A DNA stretch of 64,000 nt from Mantis religiosa (GCA_030765055.1 CM060955.1:103402201-103466200), one strand, 5' to 3'; positions 12,846 through 23,790 are shown, counted from the first letter of the stretch. Notes: generated by a model not told the origin, from the letters alone. Translations and numbers: made by a program.

Positions 12846-13063
12846 ATAGGATACATTGCCACATTAAGATACTTGGAAAATCATACAGAAGCGAATCTGT
12901 ACCTCATGAACTGACACCTCAACAGGCCGAACGTACGGTGGATATCTGTCGTCAGCTTATCTGTAATCCCATGGATGATACATCTGTCAGGAGAATTGTC
13001 ACTTGTGATGAAAAATGGATATATATTTTATATAATATATATTTATTATATTATATATAATTC

Positions 13064-13572
13064 GGAGGGGATTCGGCACTGTGACTAGCCTTGTTCTATT
13101 GTACCTTAGGCTCCCAAGTGGGGCATCCCCCGAGGAGGAAGAATGAGTTGAGAGGAGACAGAGGGTGGCCTTTCCAAGAAGCCGCTACAGTTCAGAGGGC
13201 AGGATACCTACACTTTGCTTAGATGAAAACCTCCCCCGGCAGGCTAGGACAACGGGTATTGCAGTCGATTAGGAGACCCACTTACCGGAGAGGGAAGTGG
13301 TTTATTCAGAGCATATCATCCCACCATGCACCGCTGAGGCTCCCGCCGGCACTCCTACCCTGAAAGAGGCCACTAATGAGTGATGATATGAAATGATAAT
13401 TGAGATGAAATGTAGGACAGAAAATTAGGGAGGTGTGATTAATTTACCTAGCATTCTTCCAGTGACCCGGAGAAAAAAATAACATGTGTCAGGTAGGTCG
13501 GCAACGGGAATCGAACCCTGATGCCTCGAGGCAGTGTCTTGATCCCCGCCAAACTGCCAAAGTCATCGTTAA
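13064..13572 (-). repeat. Long tRNA-derived SINE (family B) inside mariner 1
   Basis: On the minus strand the head has box B GGGTTCGATTCCCGTTGCCG, then the family-B body: CTGACACATG, CGGGTCACTGG, a CATCTCAATTATC region, GGTAGGAGTGCCGG and TGGTGGGATGATATGCTCTG, ending near CGAATCCCCTCCG. The same order is found at 33.6, 36.2 and 60.5 kb. It splits the mariner right after the CDEKW motif. An AT-only stretch (13017-13063) marks the junction and may be a local expansion. Confidence 0.8.
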
Positions 13573-14045
13573 AGGAAATAGTTCAGTCCCAAACGAACGT
13601 TGTATGTCTGGTGGAATTTTCAAGTTATGATTCACTGGAAGTTTGTTCCAAATGGGCGGGTAATCGATCCGGATCTTCATGCTAAACAAATGGAACGAGT
13701 TCATGAAATTTTGAGTCGGACATTTCCAGCATTAGTTATCCGAAATAGAATTCTATTGCAAAAGGACAATGCAAGCACCCCCAACTGCAGGAAAAACCAT
13801 CGAAAAAATTCAAGAATTGGGATGAATCGAACTACTACCACACCCAGCATACATCACTATCAGATTATCACCATTTTCGATCCTAGATCTAATTTTACTT
13901 GGAAGAAATTTTCACAACTTTGAAGCAGTGGAAACGGGTGTCACCAAATTCTTCAAATCAAAGACAGAGACTGTTACCATCGTGAAATAACAAACCTCGC
14001 TGAACGGTGGTACACGACCTTAGAACCTAATGGTATATACTTTAA

Positions 14046-14440
14046 AAATTAGTTAATCGCTTATCAGAAAACATTTCAAATAAAAGCAACATTAATAGTA
14101 AGACAGTATCCACATTTACGTAAAAAAAACAGGGCAGCTGGGCACTTGGTATTCTGTTACCAGTATAAGCAGGCGAGTCCAATATTTAAGGATAAGTAAA
14201 TGCTGTATGCAGTATAGGCAAGTGTCACACTTTTTTAATATTTATTGATACTAAAGTTAACATTCTTCTTAACAGATAGATTCAACATGAAAATTTCAAT
14301 GCCATGGACAACTTGCCGTTGTGCCATTAAATTCTCCATTTTCCCAGGCTTCATCATTTAACTCTTATTATTTTAGTTGACTAAAACTCAAGTACATACG
14401 ATAGTAAATCGCCACAAACGGTGTATCTCGAAAGCAAGAG
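14046..14440. other. Unassigned AT-rich stretch
   Basis: No coding or repeat signal recognised between mariner 1 and the SINE array. Confidence 0.5.
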
Positions 14441-16725
14441 CTCCTAGTGGTTTACCGGGGAAATAAACGAGTCACATGGAAAATTTGTCATGATGGCAAG
14501 CTGGCCATGGTAGCTCAATGGGTAAGAGCCACTGGACGGAAACCCGGAGAACCGTGATTCAGATCCAGTAAGTCGCCATTAAGGTAGTTGTCTAATGTGT
14601 TTATGAGAACTCCTAAGTGCTTTAACGGGACATACACGAGTCAGTTGGAAAATATAGTGTCATGTCGACACGTTGCCCGTAGTAGCTCAAGCGTTAGAGC
14701 GGCTGGACGGCAAACAGTAGATCCGTGGTTCAAATCCCGGCTACGGAATTGAATTTTTCAGACTGACTATCTTTCCATACTTAGCCTACACACAACCAGT
14801 GGGAAAGAATAATTAATGTCCATTAATTGACCTAATAGTGTTTCACTATAAAGCCCGGGCCTTAAAGTACTTACATGTTGTAAGTCGCCATTAAGGTAGT
14901 TGTCTCATGTGTTTATGAAACTCCTAAGTGGTTTACCGGGAGAAACACGAGTCAGTTGGTGAACTTAATGTCATTTCGACACGTTGGACATGGCAGCTCA
15001 AGGTTTAGAGTGGCTGCACGGCAACCAGAAGATCCGTGGTTCAAATCCCGACTATGCCATTGAATTTTTCAGTCTGAATCTATCTTGCCATACTTTGGCC
15101 TACACGGGACCAAGGTGAAAGGGCAATTAATGTCCATTGGTTGACTTAATCGTGGTTCACTATATAGCCCTGGTCTTAAACTTACAGCATAGTAAGTCGC
15201 CATTAAGGTAGCTGTCTAATGTGTTTATGAGGACTCCGAAGTGGTTTACCGGGGAAAGCACGAGTCAGTTGGCGAATTTAATGTCACGCCGGCACGTTGG
15301 CCATAGTAGCCCAAGGGTTAGAGCGGCTGGATGGCATCCAGAAGATCCATGGTTCAAATCCCGAGTATGGCATTGAATTTTTCACTCTGACTCTATCTTT
15401 CCATACTTAAACAAACATACGGTCAGGGTGAAAGAACAATTAATGTCCATTAATTGACCTAATAGTGGTTCACTATAAAGCCCGGGCCTTAAACTAATTA
15501 CAGCATAGTAAGTCGCCGTTAAGGTAGTTGTCTCATGTATTTATGAGAACTCCTAAGTGGTTTACCGGGAAAAACATGAGTATGTTGGAGAATTTAATGA
15601 CATGTCGGCACGTTGGCCATAATAGCTCAAGGGTTAGAGCGGCTGGAGAGCAGCCAGAAGATCCGTGGTTCAAATTCCGGGTATGGCATTGAATTTTTCA
15701 CTCTGACTCTATCTTGCCATACTTTGGCCTACACGGGACCAAGGTGAAAGGGCAATTAATGTCCATTGATTGACTTAATCGTGGTTCACTATATAGCCCT
15801 GGTCTTAAACTTACAGCATAGTAAGTCGCCATTAAGGTAGCTGTCTAATGTGTTTATGAGGACTCCGAAGTGGTTTACCGGGGAAAGCACGAGTCAGTTG
15901 GCAAATTTAATGTCACGCCGGCACGTTGGCCATAGTAGCCCAAGGGTTAGAGCGGCTGGATGGCATCCAGAAGATCCATGGTTAAAATCCCGAGTATGGC
16001 ATTGAATTTTTCACTCTGACTCTATCTTTCCATACTTAAACAAACGTACGGTCAGGGTGAAAGAACAATTAATGTCCATTAATTGACCTAATAGTGGTTC
16101 ACTATAAAGCCCGGGCTTTAAACTAATTACAGCATAGTAAGTCGCCGTTAAGGTAGTTGTCTCATGTATTTATGAGAACTCCTAAGTGGTTTACCGGGAA
16201 AAACATGAGTAAGTTGGAGAATTTAATGTCATGTCGGCACGTTGGCCATAATAGCTCAAGGGTTAGAGCGGCTGGAGGGCAGCCAGAAGATCCGTGGTTC
16301 AAATTCCGGGTATGGCATTGAATTTTTCACTCTGACTCTATCTTTCCATACTTAAACAAACACACGATCAGGGTGAAAGAACAATTAATGCCCATTAATT
16401 GACCTAATAGTGGTTCACTACAAAGCCCGGGCCTTAAAGTACTTACAGCATAGTAAGTCACCATTAAGGTAGTTGTCTCGTGTATTTATGAGAACTCCTA
16501 TGTGGTTTACCGGGAAATACACAAACGGTTGGAGAATTTAATGTCATTTCGACATGTTGGACATAGAAGCTCAAGGTTTAGAGCTGCTGGACGGCAACCA
16601 GAAGATCCGTGGTTGAAATACCGGCTATGGCATTGAGTTTTTTCAGTCTGACTCTATCCTTCCATACTTTAGCCTACACACGGCCAGTGTGAAAGAACAA
16701 TTAATTTCCATCAATATCTCAATTG
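14441..16725 (+). repeat. Tandem array of a tRNA-like SINE (family D), ~7 units
   Basis: Units of 312-316 bp start at AGTAAGTCRCC: 14567, 14879, 15191, 15507, 15820, 16136 and 16452, preceded by a partial unit from ~14441. Each unit carries a tRNA-like block with a box-A-like TAGCYCAAGGGTTAGAGCGG and box B GGTTCAAATCCC, followed by a constant tail (TTGAATTTTTCA, TTAATGTCCATTAATTGACC, AAAGCCCGGGCCTTAAA). Segments ~15080-15708 and ~15709-16337 are near-identical, a 629-bp dimer duplicated in tandem. Single relatives lie at 30.0 and 44.8 kb. Confidence 0.93.
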
Positions 16726-17700
16726 TTGCTTGCATACAGAATACTCACTATTAAATCCTCCTTATTTGTATACGAATTTGCAATGGATAGGTTTACTCAG
16801 ATATATGTTGTGTACAATTTCCTACGTTTTCCAGGAAAGTAATCCCAATTAGAGAAAAAAAAACATTTCTGGGAAGCTCTGTTATGTTGCGGTGAACTAT
16901 ACACACAAAGAGATAAAGTTAGGTATTTCAGAGGAATACCCACGCAAATACATTTTCCATGGATATACTAAAATTGCGTTTCATTATGTATAACATTTTT
17001 GTAGAGAGCCTTAAATTAATGTAAATTGTGGCTGTGTGCGGATCATTTCATATGAATGAATAGTGGCAAATTAAAAATGGCTTTACATAGGTGAAAGCCA
17101 TTCTGGCGTGTACCATCCCCAACCATTCAATTAGTGTAATTACTTCGTTTTTATCATTTGTTTTCATGAAAAGTAAAAACCAATATTTGAATGCTTTAAT
17201 GATTTCATTTATCTATACAAGTAAATACCACAAGTTTTAATTAAAACGCTTAGGATAGCCGATACAATCAACAGGTAAAAAAATGGTTTAAAAAGTTTTT
17301 TTGGTATTGCGCTCTGATGTTTAAGCAAGCTTAAATATATTAATAGCTTCATATTTACATTGTCATCAAGCAATCAGTATATCATTTTTTTTAAACTGAA
17401 ACCTTGCTGGGGTTTAGTCCTCTATTATAGAATACATTGTTCAAATCTGTGCAGAAGCCCCAAGAGAGAATATACTAAATATGTTGTGTTTTATTCCTAT
17501 GACACACTGAACTTACTATTGTTCCATTTTTCTATAATTGCATATTTCTCCTACACACTAAGTCGCAGCTTTTGTAATAATTTTCAACACTTTATGTTGA
17601 TACCGGAAGTGTTGTTGGATATTCATTATAAATGCAATGGTTTTAGGCCCCGAAAGCTGAAAAATATTTAAATATGTTTAAATATCTGGTCTAAGAATTG
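16726..17700. other. AT-rich unique sequence
   Basis: No gene or repeat recognised. A plus-strand frame at 17360-17671 has no recognisable domain. Confidence 0.5.
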
Positions 17701-17704
17701 ATAT

Positions 17705-18078
17705 TGTGACTTTGCGGGTTCGTGAAATAAAAATTTCAATTACACCACTCAAAAATGTTCTTTATTTCCACCTTGTTACAATGTCCCAATTACATAGAAT
17801 TTGGTAATTCGTCTGTCCACGTCCACTGGACGCTCCTTACACACCGCTCGCCACGACTCACTCAACACAACTGACCGTCGCCTCGCCTGTATTGATCGGC
17901 CGCCCGAAGTTTCTCGAGTATTCCTTTTTATGGAGGGGGAAAACATTCTCGATGCTTCGCCCTCCTTCGGGCGGCAGGAGGAGGGGGGAAACGAAGACTC
18001 AGCCACCCCTGAGGTCTCCCCTCCCTCCACCGGCCCTCATTTATTTATCGGCACCGTGAGTTTGCCGCTTGGGTAACA
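17705..18078 (-). repeat. 3' LTR of the gypsy element
   Basis: 374 bp, same termini and layout as the 5' LTR. It ends at TGTGACTTTGCGGGTTCGTG on the plus strand, next to the TSD copy ATAT. Confidence 0.93.
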
Positions 18079-18091
18079 CTGCTCCCTCCTC
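18079..18091 (-). promoter_or_regulatory. Polypurine tract
   Basis: GAGGAGGGAGCAG on the minus strand lies directly against the 3' LTR start. This is where second-strand DNA synthesis begins. It overlaps the end of pol. Confidence 0.75.
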
Positions 18092-20003
18092 AAGGCTGGT
18101 CGTCCCCAACAGTGCCATCGTAGCGGGCCAGGCGATCCAGGTGCACCACCAACATCCTTCCTCGGGCCACATTCTGGAAGCGGTAGACCACGTCGTGAAT
18201 CCTCTTCACCACACGGTACGGTCCTTGCCATGGCTGCTGAAGCTTCGGGCAGCGTCCCTTTGTCCAGGTAGAGCGGTATAACCAGACCAGGTCACCTTGC
18301 TGGAACCCTTGGCTGTTGGCTTGCCTTTCGTATCGGGTTTTCGTGCGGTCGCTCGCCTTCTGGATGTTCTGGCGAGCCATCTCGTGCATGTCGTGGAGGT
18401 GGTCCACCAGGTTCTCCACATAGTCAATCGCTAGCTGTTTCACCCCCGGAGGGCTTCCAAAAGCCAGGTCACAGGGGAGGCGTAACTGTCTCCCGGACAT
18501 TAAGCTGACTGGCATGATCCCCGTAGTGTCGTGTGTTGAAGAGCTGTAGGCAAGCAAAAACAGTGGCACCTTGACGTCCCAGTCTCGCTTATGGCTGGCC
18601 ACGACCTTCCTCAAGTGTTCCTCTAAGTTCTTGATATACCTTTCGGCCATGCCATCCGACTGGGGATGTAGAGGTGTTGTGCGGGTCTTGTTAACCCCAA
18701 GTTTCTCTAGTGCCTCCTTCATCAGGTTGGACTGAAAATTGGTGCCTTCGTCACTGTGCAGCTCTAATGGTACCCCAAATCGGCAAAACACTTGCTCCAC
18801 GAGGCAGTCTGTGATTGTCCTTGCCTCTTGGTTCGGGATGGCATACACCTCCGGCCACTTAGTGAAGTAGTCCACGACCACCATCAGGTACTTGTTGCCT
18901 CGGTCGGATATTGGGAACGGTCCAGCAATGTCAACGGCGATCCGTTCGAATGGCGCTCCGACGTTGTACTGTTGCATGCGACCCCAGCTCCTAGTCTGGG
19001 GGCCGCGACTAACCGCGCACACGTGACACTGACGGCACCATCTCCCAGCGTCTGCTCGGAGCCTCAGCCAATAGTAACGCTGCCGTAGTTTGTCAATCAT
19101 CCGGTTCGCTCCCAGGTGTCCTCCTGAAGTACCGGCGTGCACTTCTTCCAAGACTTCCGGGACCTTACTCCGGGGAAGTACCAACAGTTCTCTCTGCGTC
19201 TTCCTATCGGGTGATTCCCATGCCCGGAACAGCACGCCCTCTCTGGTCTTCAACGAGTCCCATTGGGCCCAGTAAGAATTGTAGGAGGCGCTCCTCGGTG
19301 CGATGTCCACCCAGGTTGGTCTCGTCCCTGCCTCCACTTCCCTCAAGAATGGCCCCAAATCTGCGTCCACCAGCTGCTCCCTCCTCAGGCCTGCGCTATC
19401 CCAGCCATCCCCAGGCACTGCCGTGACTACTCGAACAGCTGCGGCACGCTCCTTCTCCTCCACTCTTGTGCATTGGCCGCACTCTTCTGAACAGGGTCTT
19501 CGGGACATAGCGTCCGCGTTACCGTGGCTCTTCCCTCTGCGATGTTTCGAGGTGAAGTGGTACTCCTGCAGCCTCTGGACCCAACCTGCTGTCTGGCCTT
19601 CCAGTCGCGCCGTCACGATCACCTCGCTCCTCGAGGGGACAACCATGTCTTCGTTCAAGATGGTTCTACCGATTCCAAGGCGCTCTTCGGGTTCACGGAA
19701 TATAACCTCTTCTCCGTTCAGCCGCAGGACCTTCCTGCCGACTTCGACCGTCGCCTCGTGGCTCCTGAGGGCGTCCAATCCCAGAATCACCTCCTCAGCC
19801 ACCTTCGCGACGAACACCCACAGACGCACGGCACTCCGTCCCAAGGTCAGCTCCAGCAGGGCCTCCTTCTCCACAGGCAAGGTGTCGCCCGATGCCAACA
19901 CAAGCTGGTATGGTCGGCTCGGCTTCCTCGTCGGCAAACCCTTCGCCACGTCAGGTCTGATGATGGTCACGGCCGCCCCGGTGTCCACCAGCACGCGGCT
20001 AAG
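18090..20003 (-). pseudogene. Gypsy pol: protease joined to integrase, RT/RNase H core missing
   Basis: An open frame of ~634 codons, first Met at 19994. Aspartic protease: VLVDTGAAVTIIRPDVAKGL, then VILGLDAL. Near 19575-19605 the protein jumps from a region before RT (VIVTARLEGQTA) to the last part of RNase H (GWVQRLQEYHF, KSHGNADAMSRRPC). Integrase is complete: HHCC zinc finger (EVHAGTSGGH ... CRQCHVC), the DDE core (AVDIAGPF, HSDEGTNF, GMAERYIKNLEEHL) and a GPY-type tail (WQGPYRVVKRIHDVVYRF). The fusion is in frame. Without RT it cannot copy itself, but as a template for another gypsy it would be functional in principle. Confidence 0.92.
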
Positions 20004-21158
20004 CTATCCGCTTACCCAGCCGTCCGCGATGAGTCTGTCATCCATCCGCCGGCTTACGGCGCGCAGTGTCACTCGAGGGGATGGTGGTGATGGCGCCGAC
20101 GTGCCCCTCTCCACGCCGGGCCTTACTCGTTCTTCCGGCTGCCCTTCCTGGTGTCGGCAGTCTCTCTCTAGGTGCCCGGGCAGTCCACACCACCAACACA
20201 GGCCACTAGGTGTTCGCCGGCGTCCCTTGGCAGGTCTTCTGTCTCCAGCGTAGCGCACCCTCCTCGTTCTCGACGATGGGATAGCTGTTACCTTGGCCGC
20301 CTCCATCCTTAATGCTGCCGTTAGCGCCTCGTGGATTGTTTTATAATCGCCGAGCATTAGGCGCTGACGAATCTCCGTGTCCCGTTCCCCGCCAACGAAT
20401 GTGTAGGCATCTTCCCGGGATACGAACTCTGGTGGTAGGTCGACTAGGGCCTTGCTAGCCAGTTGTTCAACTGCCAGGGCGAACTCCTGCAGCGTCTCCC
20501 CTGGCTGCTTTGACCTTGCCTTTAGCTGGCTGCGGTACGCTGCGGCTAAGCGGTGGTTTCCGAAATGATTCTCCAGGGCCTCCCAGATGTCCTTGGGCGC
20601 CGCCGTTGTCTGCACCGCGTTTAGGACTTCCGCGGCTTGTCGCTGGAGGCTGGCTATTAACTGTGTTACCTCCTCCTATGGTGACCATTTGTTGTGCTTG
20701 GCCACTGCGTCGAATTGGCGGCGGAAGAACTCAAACGTTGACGCGCCGTCATATTTTGGAGGTTTGACGCGCGCCGATGTTGTGTCGCGTCCCGGTGCGT
20801 TGGCCTTCAAATCCTTCAACCTCCTGCCAACGACATCCTCCACCATGGCGCTCAGGGACTTGACGCTATTGTCGGTCCTTTCTTCCAGCTCATTAACGCG
20901 GCCCGCCAGGTCTTCGACGCGCTTGCCTAACTTTGTGACGTCCTCTTTTACGCCGGCCAACTGTTCTTCAAACTTTGCGTCAAGAGCCTCTTTCGCCGCC
21001 TTCATTTCCGGGGCCAGACTGCCGTTCGCTGCTCTCATTTCTGTAGTTAACTCGGCCTTCATTTCTTCCATCTTCTCGGTGAGGTTGTTGTTTGTGGCTT
21101 CCGTCTTCGCTGTTAATTCGCTCATCTTTTCCAAAAGCTTTTCCAATGCCGATTCCAT
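20004..21158 (-). pseudogene. Gypsy gag, one internal amber stop
   Basis: Gag starts at the ATG at 21158 (MESALEKLLEKMSELTAK) just after the PBS. The N-terminal ~120 residues are heptad-like and charged, probably coiled coil. The central part matches the usual gypsy capsid style (IWEALENHFGNHRLAAAYRS, GETLQEFALAVEQLASKAL). A CCHC knuckle, CWWCGLPGHLERDC, follows near 20150-20190. A TAG at 20676-20678 interrupts the frame between HNKWSP and EEVTQLI; the frame is otherwise open. It ends at a second TAG (20004-20006), after which pol continues in the same frame. Confidence 0.88.
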
Positions 21159-21163
21159 GGCCT

Positions 21164-21183
21164 TATCCCACTTCCTGACGCCA
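21164..21183 (-). promoter_or_regulatory. Primer-binding site (tRNA-Leu-like)
   Basis: Two bases inside the 5' LTR the minus strand reads TGGCGTCAGGAAGTGGGATA. A PBS begins TGG because tRNAs end in CCA. The rest resembles the 3' end of tRNA-Leu, with one or two differences; the tRNA identity is an inference. The gag ATG follows within 10 nt, so the leader is very short. Confidence 0.7.
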
Positions 21184-21185
21184 GT

Positions 21186-21559
21186 TGTGACTTTGTGGGT
21201 TCGTGAAATAAAAATTCCAATTACACCACTCAAAAATGTTCTTTATTTCCACCTTGTTACAATATCACAATTACATAGAATTTCGTAATTCGTCTGTCCA
21301 CGTACATTGGGCGCTCCTTACATACCGCTCGCCACGATTCACTCAACACAACTGACCGTCGCCTCCCCTTGTATTGATCGGCCGCTCGAAGTTTCTCGAG
21401 TATTCCTTTTTATGGAGAGGGAAAACATTCTCGATGCTCCGCCCTCCTTCGGGCGGCAGGAGGAGGGGGAAACGAAGACCCAGTCACCCCTGTGGTCTCC
21501 CCTCCCTCCACCGGCCTTCATTTATTGATCGGCACCGTGCGTTTCCCGCTTGGGTAACA
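21186..21559 (-). repeat. 5' LTR of the gypsy element
   Basis: 374 bp; minus-strand start TGTTACCCAAGCGGGAAACG, end ...AAAGTCACA. It contains a TATA-like CATAAAAAGGAATAC (plus 21402-21416 region) and the polyadenylation signal GGAAATAAAGAAC. A GCCCTCC-TTC-GGGC mini-hairpin lies in U3. Confidence 0.93.
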
Positions 21560-21563
21560 ATAT

Positions 21564-21884
21564 GGACATGTTAAAATAAATAAGAAAGGAAATTGTTAAA
21601 ATGAAATAGTTCAGGAGATGACGCAACTTGCGATATGATATGAATGTTTTATGATTGATAGTTTTAAAAATGAGGTTATGTAATGTGTGACGTAGACCAG
21701 TAAAAATTAAATTTGATTGGTAGTGATGGCAACGAGAGGATGAAAAATCAATAATTTTGTTAAAATAGCGAGGAAAGAAAGCTTTTAGACGTAAGTTCAG
21801 TGCCGCGAAAGAGTAAAAGAGTGGTAAAAGAGTAATTATCCGTTTTCTGCTAATTTTAATCAAGGTATACAAAACTATTGTGAA
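21564..21884. other. Short AT-rich stretch
   Basis: No gene or repeat recognised between the gypsy right edge and the next repeat. Confidence 0.5.
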
Positions 21885-22095
21885 GGAAGGTGTGCTAGAT
21901 CACCAGGCGGCCCCACCGAGGTTTTCGGTAGACTTCCCTGCGGGGTTGACGCGCGTAAGTGACGTATCCACTTCCACCCCGTCTTGACGTTGTGCTCTGC
22001 GGGGGGGAGGCTTTTTAGGAAATCAGGTATTGCCCTATGGAAAGACCCCCGGAGTTATCCATCGCTCCCGGTTAGAAGGAGGCCAAGGTCTTCAA
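21885..22095 (-). repeat. GC-rich dispersed repeat (call it G)
   Basis: On the minus strand it shares in order GCCTCCTTC, TTCCATAGGGCAA, GTGGAAGTGG, CACTTACGCGCG, and finally GGTGGGGCCGCCTGGTGATC with 34338-34570 (+). The family is not identified. It may be the 3' part of a longer non-autonomous element. Confidence 0.7.
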
Positions 22096-22637
22096 AAGTT
22101 TGTGTAGATCCTCTGCACTTCACTAGAAATTGTATAAATAATAAAAATTAAATTGAACATCTTGATTCTTTTAAAGTTAAAAGAATTTATTGATTTCGGA
22201 GTTTATTTATAAAATGTATGCTTTCATTCGCGACCAAGTCTGAAAACTAAGAGTTCTCATTGCTCAGACTAAAGCAGATCCGAAGGTATTTTATATACAT
22301 CGATACACCAGAGTGCCAGATTGGACCAAGAAGAGTTAGCAAACTGTAGCTATGTCATCCTCTTCCCGGGGGGCTGAATACAACCCACAACGCGGGACAT
22401 CAGGTGAGAATAATCCCGTTCCACATATCGACGCAGACTTTGAAATCACCATCTTCCCATCATCATAATCCTGTTTCATAAATAAATGATTGGAAGATAG
22501 ATAAGATATTGCAATTAATAATTTATGTAAGATACTGTAAATAACAGTCATGTAAGTTTTAAATACATTATTGTGTATGGAAGATAGAAATGATACAATT
22601 AATGGTCAGATACGACAATTAGTCTAGCTTACCTACC
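22096..22637. other. Unassigned AT-rich stretch
   Basis: No gene or repeat recognised. Confidence 0.5.
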
Positions 22638-22639
22638 TA

Positions 22640-23788
22640 ATCCTTGTTTCACATAAGCTCGTCCGGTATCTCTTAACGGTCACGTGGCCGTATCACATCT
22701 CATTGGCTGCTATTGCAGCATAGAATGTTGTGCGGTAAAAATTAGTTCGTTATTTAATATGTTGGATGAGCATTGTCAAATTTATATTTTCGTAACTATT
22801 TTAATTAAATATATTACGCAACAGAGTTAATTTATCTGAAATGCATATTAATTCTTAAACGAAGTAAAGGTTACTTTGCTCTCAAGCACATGGCACGATA
22901 GCACGTGATTTAGCGGTGGTGATGACATATTTGTTTATGACTTTTATCACTGACCTTGTTTTGAACTGGATTAGTCATATATCGCCATTCGAAGCTATGT
23001 TTTGCCGAGTGCGACAGCTAAATTATTTTAATGATCGTTTATTGCACTTGTACTTATTATATGTATAATGGCAGAGTCTACCGCCAGTTTTTCGCTGAAG
23101 CATTGCAAGAGAAATCCTTTACAAAGTGGGGAAAAAGAATTGTGGTGCATGAGTTTAATGCACTCGCAGAGAGGAATCAGTCTTTGTAAGTGAGAGAAGT
23201 CGAACAGCTGTGCTCTGAACTTACAGGTGTGAGTGTTAGATGCGTAGGAACATCACGACATGAAATTGAGGCAACAGGAAAACTTATCACTCCAGAGGCG
23301 ATATTGCTGTGTGGCGAGGACGCTATTTAAGGACAATCAGATTGTCCAAATGGCAGGATATACTACCTTGACGAGACTTGGGTGAATGAAGGACACACGA
23401 AAAGTATGGCGTGACACGACTTTTAAGACTGAAAGACAAGCATTTTTGCAAGGTATGTATGCTGGTTTTAAAAAATCGTATGTATTCTGGTTTTAAAAAA
23501 TCCCAGTGGAAAAGGCCGAAGGCCTTTCATTATAAACTTGTTTCAGTTTCATTGCTCGTTCATTCATTCTCAAGTTGCTCAGTTTCATTATAAACTTCAT
23601 ATTCTTATTTGTATGATTTTATATATCGTACTGGCAATTATTATGACGTTTAATGCAGTTTTAAATGTGACGGGAAGCCACAGCCTATGGCCTATGCCGC
23701 GAAAGCTTTAACCAATTAAGATGAGGGGGAAGGTAGCTGCACGCAGAGTGATACATATCAGCGGGGCGAGGCTATATGAAATAGAGAT
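22640..23788 (+). mobile_element. IS630/Tc1-like DNA transposon, copy 1
   Basis: Flanked by TA (22638-22639, 23789-23790). Imperfect terminal inverted repeats: left ATCCTTGTTTCACATAAGC, right (reverse complement) ATCTCTATTTCATATAGCC. The second copy at 40078-41462 in the opposite orientation has the same ends and the same promoter-side sequence, which confirms the boundaries. Confidence 0.82.
23069..23530 (+). pseudogene. DDE transposase (IS630/Tc1-like), decayed, middle deleted
   Basis: Starts MAESTASFSLKHCKRN, then in shifted frames VREVEQLCSELTGV and ILLCGEDAI. A jump follows to YYLDETWVNEGHT, which holds the first catalytic Asp. The part present in copy 2 (NEDADLKHFSRSSLYRLL) is missing here. 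Near the 3' end GLKNPSGKGRRPF is readable. A perfect-style 25-bp tandem duplication at 23453-23502 shifts the frame. This copy is dead. Confidence 0.75.
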
Positions 23789-23790
23789 TA

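Larger units (their letters stand above)
11995..13980 (+). pseudogene. Mariner transposase, interrupted and frameshifted
   Basis: A cut-and-paste DDD transposase. N-terminal HTH from the ATG at 11995 (MQITKFEHRILMKHY, then ASDAAQRICELEGEGVVSER). The second HTH end (FSEELGASENSV) abuts the LTR. After it come SVPHELTPQQAERTVDICRQ and RIVTCDEKW with the first catalytic Asp. After the SINE come VWWNFQVMIHWKFVPNGRV, LLQKDNAS (second Asp) and, in another frame, LSDYHHF (third Asp). Multiple stops and shifts make it dead. Confidence 0.82.
11845..14045 (+). mobile_element. Mariner element 1, split by a solo LTR and a SINE
   Basis: Begins with TTAGGTAGTTTCATAAGTAA and the following GGTCGGTTTTT, a mariner-style inverted repeat. 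Transposase sequence follows. Removing the LTR (12293-12845) and the SINE (about 13064-13572) leaves ~1.1-1.2 kb, close to normal mariner size. The right inverted repeat is not visible, so the 3' edge is approximate. Confidence 0.78.
17705..21559 (-). mobile_element. Ty3/gypsy LTR retrotransposon, RT/RNase H deleted
   Basis: A 3,855-bp element with 374-bp LTRs at both ends, a 4-bp TSD ATAT (17701-17704 and 21560-21563), a primer-binding site and a polypurine tract. The minus strand carries gag then pol. Pol runs protease straight into the end of RNase H and then integrase, so roughly 450 residues of RT/RNase H are missing compared with a normal gypsy pol. There is no env: the pol stop lies against the 3' LTR. 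LTRs differ at about 20 sites plus two 1-bp indels by eye, so the insertion is fairly old. Confidence 0.93.

Noticed and set aside
14500..16650. The array units as genuine tRNA genes
   Set aside because: Stems are imperfect, the blocks lie in long repeated units with SINE-like tails, and no copy folds as a canonical tRNA.
14441..16725. CRISPR-like repeat spacing
   Set aside because: Repeats are 312-316 bp, contiguous and eukaryotic; there are no spacers or cas genes.
19303..20253. 316-codon plus-strand frame across gypsy gag/pol
   Set aside because: Antisense shadow of GC-rich gag/pol coding; it has no domain of its own.
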